NCBI RefSeq assembly: GCF_963924675.1
Contig: NC_089219.1
Location: 154,338,288 to 154,402,287, forward strand
Direction of reading: 5' to 3'
DNA from: Phocoena phocoena
Taxonomy: Eukaryota; Chordata; Mammalia; Artiodactyla; Phocoenidae
Length of the DNA stretch: 64,000 nt
Made by a program: the position numbers and the translations under genes. Below the pieces are notes generated by a model. The model had not been told where the DNA came from, made no database searches, and saw only the letters and a list, made by a program, of their open reading frames with translations. This document shows, in pieces, positions 58,595-64,000 of this stretch; the stretch's first letter is position 1; each line of letters starts with the position of its first letter.

Positions 58595-60045
58595 CATTCA
58601 CTTATTCGTTCATTTACCAAATATTCACTATGTGTATAGTACTGTGCTGAAAACTGCACAGAACACAGAGATGTACCCCTATTCTCAGGGAGATTAGACA
58701 CCAGAGAGGGAGATGAGACGTAGATGCCTTATGGCAGTTCCACATATGTCTTGTTAAACTGTTTACAAGTTCAGGGGAGAGAAGGGATCCAGAAATTGCT
58801 TGGATTCTCAGTGAAGTCTTCCCAGAGAAAGAGGTGTAAGATAGACTGAATAGAAAAAAAACAATTAATGTCATAGGTAGATATGAAAGGGAGCAAAGAT
58901 GCAGAGATAATTAGACCCAGTTCTTTTTTAAAAAGTCTAGAAAGTGAAATTAAAGCCAAATTATGGAGGGTCTTGAATGTCAATCTTAAGAGTTTGGCTG
59001 TATTGGGTTGAAAATGGGTGCCACGGACGGATTGGAAGAGGGCAATGGCATAACCCAAGAGCCTTGGGAGGTGTAGGAGAGGTTGCAGGGAGGAAGATAG
59101 AAAGACATGCGATTCTCCGAAGCAGTCATCGTAATCCAGGTGTAAAATAATAAATGGTAGAACCGGAATAATGGCAACACAGATGGAAGGGAGGAGTATG
59201 AGAGACACTAGAAAGAAAAACTGTCAGGGCTTCACCATTGATTGGATACATTCATTTCTCCATTTAACAAAGGTTATCAGTAACTGTGCTAGTCGCTGGG
59301 AATCAAGAGTAAGCAAAACATTCATGATCTCTTCCTCATGGACCATATGGTAAACACCTATCTAAAACTGGATGTAAAATGTGATGAAGGCTATAAGCGA
59401 GAGGTACGTGGTGTTATGTGAGCTACGATAGGGGGATGTGATGAGTTGAGTAGGTAAGGGGATACTTTCTTGACAAAGTGACACATGAGAAGAGATGAGA
59501 AGGATGAGGAGGCATCAATCAGTTGCAAACTAAACAGAAGGACATTTCACGCAGAGGGGCAGCATGGGCAATGTGCCGTTGTAAGTATGCAGGCCTGAAA
59601 GGAGGCCACTGTGGGCTGGATGATTGAGAATGAAAGGAAGGAGGTGCAAGACGAGGCTGCAGAGATCATGCTCCATCCTGCCCAGGGGATGCCCTGCCCT
59701 GCAGACTAGCACACCCAGAGTGCCAGTGCACAGCCAGATGAGAAGCCTGCTCTAGCATGCAAGTCAACACTGCTTCTTTCACCAAGAAAGTCTTGCCTGT
59801 TAAACTAAACAGCATATCTAGTGGACATATGATTTACATTCTGAAGCAAGCTCCTTATCTTACAGAACGGCAACAGTTCTCCACCGGAAGCCAGCCTGTG
59901 ACTCCACATTTTAGACTACGGTGAGGAGGTTTGTCTTTATCCTAAGAGCAATGGAAAGTCACAGAAGGATTTGAAGAGGAGAGGGTGGTGTCTGCATCAT
60001 GGAACATTGATTGGAAGGCAGCCAGAGTCAGCAGAAAGAAGATGA
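58595..60045 (-). mobile_element. Two L2 copies in series, antisense
   Basis: The antisense L2 order occurs twice: 58595-59170 (ATTCGTTCATTTACC, TATGGAGGGTCTTGAATG, GGAAGAGGGCAATGGC) and 59240-60045 (CTCCATTTAACAAAGG, GAATCAAGAGTAAGC, then CCTAAGAGCAATGGAAAG). Both are diverged. Confidence 0.65.
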
Positions 60046-60830
60046 GGAAGTTTGTGTCTGAAACACTTATCTTCTTGATGAAATAAGAGGTATCCTCTTC
60101 AGGTGAGAGAGCAAAGACACACAACAGAGTCTAGTGGGACATGAAAAGAGTGGAGAAAGAGTCATTGTTAAAGGCCATAAGTAAGGGAGTAGAAGAAAGA
60201 AATGGGGACCACATGTCAGTTAAAATAAGACAGCCTATGTTGTTGCCATAGCTCTGTGACTGGATCTAACAAAACACATTTCTCTGAAAGCAGGTCCAGA
60301 GAAGATGAATGTTAGAGATGAGCAGAATGCATCTGCAGTGAGGTTCCATGGGAAGGTAAAATGGCTTGGCAGTCTGGGTATAATGTTGTCATGATGGACC
60401 AGCAGTCAACTACAGGGAATCAGAGGTAAAATGATAAACTGTATTCTAGTCAAACTTACACTCACCAGAGCCCGGAAGGAGGAGAGCCCGTGTCTTGTAC
60501 TGCCTGGTAGTCATGTCCCTCCCAGCTCAGGTATTGGCAGGGAAGCCCAGGCATCTTGTCTTGGGCCAGGCACGCACCTGGCTTGTCAGAGGGTCCCAGA
60601 GGTGCTGTGGGGAGGCAGCTTTTGCTCACCATGTTCAGGGAAGCTAGAACACACCAGATGCTGAAAGGAGAACCAAAGCCACTATTAAGACATAATTCAA
60701 CTGTCTCCCACTCCAGCAAGGGGTCCTGTTAGCACCGTATCAGTGCAACTGGCGTCACCCCAACCCAGGACCAAGCCAAACGAACACCTCTCCAGGGGCC
60801 TCGAGACCCCACAACCTGTGCCACGCACAC
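60046..60830. other. Non-coding, no recognised element
   Basis: Intergenic; nothing supported. Confidence 0.35.
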
Positions 60831-60834
60831 GGGA

Positions 60835-61185
60835 GCATCACTCAGCTACGCAAAGGGGTGAAGCCCTGAGACTCACAACAACGTGGACGGACCCTGAGAA
60901 CACGATGCTCAGTGAGAGAAGCCAGACACAGAAGGACACACACTGTGTGATTCCATTGATGGGAAACGTCCAGAACAGGCAGATCCACAGACACAGAGTG
61001 TCAGGGGCTGGGGCAGGGGACTGCCAGCCCTTTGCGCTGATGGAATGTTCTGGAATTAGAGGTGAAGGCTGCACAGCTCTGTGAATATAGTAAAAGCCAT
61101 TAAATTGTACACTTCATACGGGTGAGTTCAGTGGCGTGTGAATGCTATCTCGACAAAGCTGTTATTTAAAAAGACACAAAACCCA
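60835..61185 (+). mobile_element. Old L1 3' end
   Basis: GACCCTGAGAACACGATGC, TGATTCCATTGATGGGAAAC, TGGAATGTTCTGGAATTAG, TTGTACACTTCATACGGGTG and CAAAGCTGTTATTTAAAAAG: classic L1M 3' order. It shares unusual GC-rich variants with the opposite-strand copy at 55880-56212. Confidence 0.8.
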
Positions 61186-61189
61186 AAAC

Positions 61190-62305
61190 ACCCAGCGCGG
61201 CTCCTCCTCCCCTTGTCCCGCCCCTTCACCTGGTGTCTGTCCCAGACCAGGTGTGGGCCCAGCGTGTCCTGCGGTCCCAGCACCTGCTCCCCGGTGGGAG
61301 CCTTGCTCAGCCTGCAGGGTGAGTACAGAGCAGACGCCAGGGAGCCACTTGCACACCAGGGGAAACGTGAGCCACCACTACCATGGGACGTGCAAATCCT
61401 TCCCTAGAGCTCCCCGCCCCGAGCCCCACGACTCCCGCCATCCCCATGGGCACCACCCCATGGCGGTACATCCCCCCCCCACCCCGGCACACAGCCTGCA
61501 AAAACCCCTTCCCCACCCAGGAAAAGACGCCTCAGGTTTTTAAAGGACCAACGTTCTCAGAGGTAACCTCTCTCACACACCGGCCGCCCATGCACCTGGT
61601 GTGAGTCTGACGCGCTTTCCCGACATCGGCCGCGCACCCCATGACTAACTCGGGGGATTCAAACGGAAGCCCCTCAGAGATGAGGAGGCATCGTCATCCA
61701 AGGTCAATACTCAGTGAAGCACACAGCCTCCAACCTCCCAACTGTAGCTCATGGGAACCTGTGACTCGGCAGCCTTGCCAGGTGCCCTGGACAGGAAGAG
61801 GGCCTGGTCCGACACAGGGGCGCTGAGGAACAGAGCCCCAGGCTAGGCACCACGACAGCGGCTGTGAGTGGGGAGAGTCTGGGAAGGAACAAGAAAGGCG
61901 GGCGGTGAGGGAGGCACTACAGAGCCACGCGTGAGCTGTGGAGGACCGCGGACTGGCACCCAGCACGTCCTCTGTTAACACCTTTGGGACCGCTCGACGC
62001 CACGGGCACGGCAGGAGACTGTTCCCACGGCAGGTGGGAATGGCAGGGACAGCTTGAGGGGACAGAAAAGATGCCAAAGAGGCCTCCAGGCAGCACCCTG
62101 AGTGGGAAGAAGGAAACAGGACTGTCATCCCACAGCCAGGGAGAGAAGGTGCACGCACTGGGGAAGAGTGCCAGGAACACGAGAGGAAGACACGGCAGAG
62201 AGAAAGAGGTAGGAGAGGGGTTTCCTGGGAGACGTGCGCCGGGCCCGGGACCCAGGGATGCGCAGACACAGCCAGTCGCACCCTACAGGTCCCCGAATCC
62301 AAAAG
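61190..62305. other. Non-coding, no recognised element
   Basis: GC-rich intergenic sequence with long but featureless open frames on both strands (up to 206 codons, minus); none carries a recognisable domain. Confidence 0.35.
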
Positions 62306-62309
62306 GGAC

Positions 62310-62495
62310 ACCAAACACTCTGTATCTTGACTGTATCAATGCCAATGAAATCATTACATCGGTGTGTAGCTTTGTAAGATGCCACCATCGGGAGAAACTG
62401 AGTAAAGAGAACGTGGGATGTGTCCGACCTATTTCTGATGGCTGTGCAAGAATCTACGATAATCTCAAAATAAAAAGTTTAATTTAATTAAGGAA
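62310..62495 (+). mobile_element. Old L1 3' tail
   Basis: TGACTGTATCAATGCCAATG, GTAAGATGCCACCATCGGG and ATCTCAAAATAAAAAGTTTA match an L1M 3'UTR. Confidence 0.65.
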
Positions 62496-62499
62496 AAAA

Positions 62500-63440
62500 G
62501 GATGCAGCTCCTAGAGGTAGACTGGGGGCCGGTCCCCTGCAGCTCCCAGCCGCCTCCTGCCTAGTGAATATCCAAAGGGCCGGCTGGCTGCCTCTGGCCC
62601 CTCCCACCAGGAACAGAGTATACAGGCGGCATTTGGATGTTAGGGACCAAAGTATGAAAGCTAACAGGCACGTACATATGGAATACCAGGCTTTTCCCGA
62701 TGATCCCTTCCTCTTTAAAGAGGCTACTTCACCCACGGAAAATCCTCAAAGGGTTAACCTGCCTTCCACCTGAGCTCAGACTAGGCAGGACTCACACCAG
62801 CAGAGGTCAGATCAGAAAATGTTTTCTGAGTCACGGGGAGGGATGGCTCACTCAGCCGCCCACTTCAGCTACTACCCACTGTGGAGTGAAGGGTGTGACT
62901 GCTCAGTGGGCATTCATCAGAGACTCGTGGGCTCTCAGGAGGAAGCCAGAAGCAGGCGGGGACACTCACACTGGGGCCGCTCCACGCCCACAGCCTCAGT
63001 GAGTCACGGAGGGGAAGGACCACTGCACGCCCTCGCTGGCTCCTGCCCTGCCATCAGGCAGCCGAAGATACCACCTGCTTCCTCCTGAGCTGAGACCCGG
63101 TTTTCCCACCAAAAGAAGGACCATCCTGCTTTAGAAATGCCACTGTGAACTATAAGTAGATATCTGGGAACTCTCAGTCACAGAAGGAACAAAACTCGCC
63201 CTGCACCCCGCCCTCCTATTTGTCAATTGCACAAAAGCCCATCTTGGAGGCTGGACATTTCTGCGTACAGGTGGTTGTGGCTGTTTGCACTTCCTCCTGC
63301 GGGTGCCCCCACCTCAGAGAAGCCACCCACACCTCCCCCAGGGCAAATCTGGCAGCCCCACTCTCTGGGACCTCAGCTGATCCCATATACGGGGCACTAC
63401 ACCTCAGCTGAACTTCTGTGTTTACAGATCACCTACTGTC
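62500..63440. other. Non-coding, no recognised element
   Basis: Intergenic sequence up to the terminal L1; nothing supported. Confidence 0.35.
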
Positions 63441-63444
63441 CTTA

Positions 63445-64000
63445 GTTCATAAGTTTTGAGAATAAGAATACTGTCACCCTCAGAATGGGAGAAAATATTT
63501 GCAAACAAATCAACGGACAAAGGATTAATCTTCAAAATATATAAACAGCTCATGCAGCTCAATACTAAAGAAACAAACAACCCAATCCAAAAATGGATAG
63601 AAGACCTAAATAACCACTTCTCCAAAGAAGACATACAGATGGCCAAGAAGCACATGAAAACCTGCTCAACATCACTAATTATTAGAGAAATGCAAATCAA
63701 AACTGCAATGAGGTATCACCTCACACCAGTTAGAACGGGCATCATCAGAAAATCTGCAAACAACAAATGCTGGAGAGGGTGTGGAGAAAAGGGAACCCTC
63801 TTGCACTGTTGGTGGGAATGTTAATTGATACAGCCACTATGGAGAACAGTATGGAGGTTCCTTAAAAAACTAAAAATAGAATTACCATATGATCCAGCAA
63901 TCCCACTACTGGGCATATACCCAGAGAAAACCATAATTCAAAAAGACACATGCACCCCAATGTTCACTGCAGCACTATTTACAATAGCCAGGTCACGGAA
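63445..64000 (+). mobile_element. L1 with ORF2 C-terminus, cut by window end
   Basis: 5'-truncated L1. From 63456 it reads the C-terminal part of ORF2 ([71 protein letters not shown]) and stops at TAA (63822-63824), where active elements continue. Later phrases CCAGCAATCCCACTACTGGG and CCCAATGTTCACTGCAGC run to the window edge. Inactive. Confidence 0.93.

Noticed and set aside
1..64000. Prokaryotic-type systems (CRISPR, operons, insertion sequences) and a novel multi-gene system
   Set aside because: The repeats, introns, SINEs and LINEs are mammalian. Tandem repeats here lack CRISPR spacer structure. No set of intact neighbouring genes supports a system.

Overview
The window looks like nuclear DNA from a cetacean (whale or dolphin). 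The strongest sign is a set of young tRNA-derived SINEs of the cetacean CHR type at about 19.8, 39.1 and 41.9 kb. These have A-rich tails, and two have clean target-site duplications. Older CHR-like copies lie at 45.5, 47.2 and 48.6 kb. Many LINE-1 fragments, ancient L2/MIR copies and MaLR-type LTRs complete a mammalian repeat landscape. No intact, intron-bearing protein gene is visible. The assignment rests on remembered SINE consensus features, not on a search.

Layout: (1) 1-4890 is a tandem array with a unit of about 105 bp (35 codons). It is followed at 4.9-6.88 kb by a decayed intronless tract resembling the FG-repeat C-terminus of the nucleoporin POM121 or its retro-derived relative NPAP1, ending in a poly(A) signal. 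(2) 7.1-9.4 kb holds a 5'-truncated processed copy of PDE8A. (3) 9.4-28 kb is intergenic, with L1, L2, MIR and MaLR fragments, GATA microsatellites, a twin-primed L1, a 200-bp-arm inverted repeat and a short snap-back palindrome. (4) 28.6-32.3 kb, minus strand, holds exons 1-3 of an unprocessed CEP78 copy with introns and several splice sites retained. (5) 36.2-37.4 kb is an unassigned CpG island. (6) 41.0-42.9 kb is a second CpG island containing, on the minus strand, a DOT1L-like exon 1 with its splice donor but without its ATG. (7) 43.5-44.5 kb is an AT-rich tandem tract. (8) 48.9-50.2 kb, minus strand, is a processed SRSF3 copy. (9) 50.6-53.1 kb is a purine/pyrimidine array that repeatedly switches strand through palindromic junctions. 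(10) 54.4-57.7 kb, plus strand, is an unprocessed THOP1 copy with the zinc motif altered from HEFGH to HDVGH. (11) 57.7-64 kb is intergenic, with L2 and L1; the last L1 runs off the end.

How it fits together: the window is a patchwork of dead gene pieces from unlinked parents. PDE8A and SRSF3 arrived as retrocopies. CEP78, DOT1L exon 1 and THOP1 arrived as genomic duplications. I see no operon-like or co-functional system. The most unusual content is structural: the coding-phase 105-bp array with higher-order duplication, the strand-switching polypurine array, and the mosaic of duplicated promoter and exon fragments.
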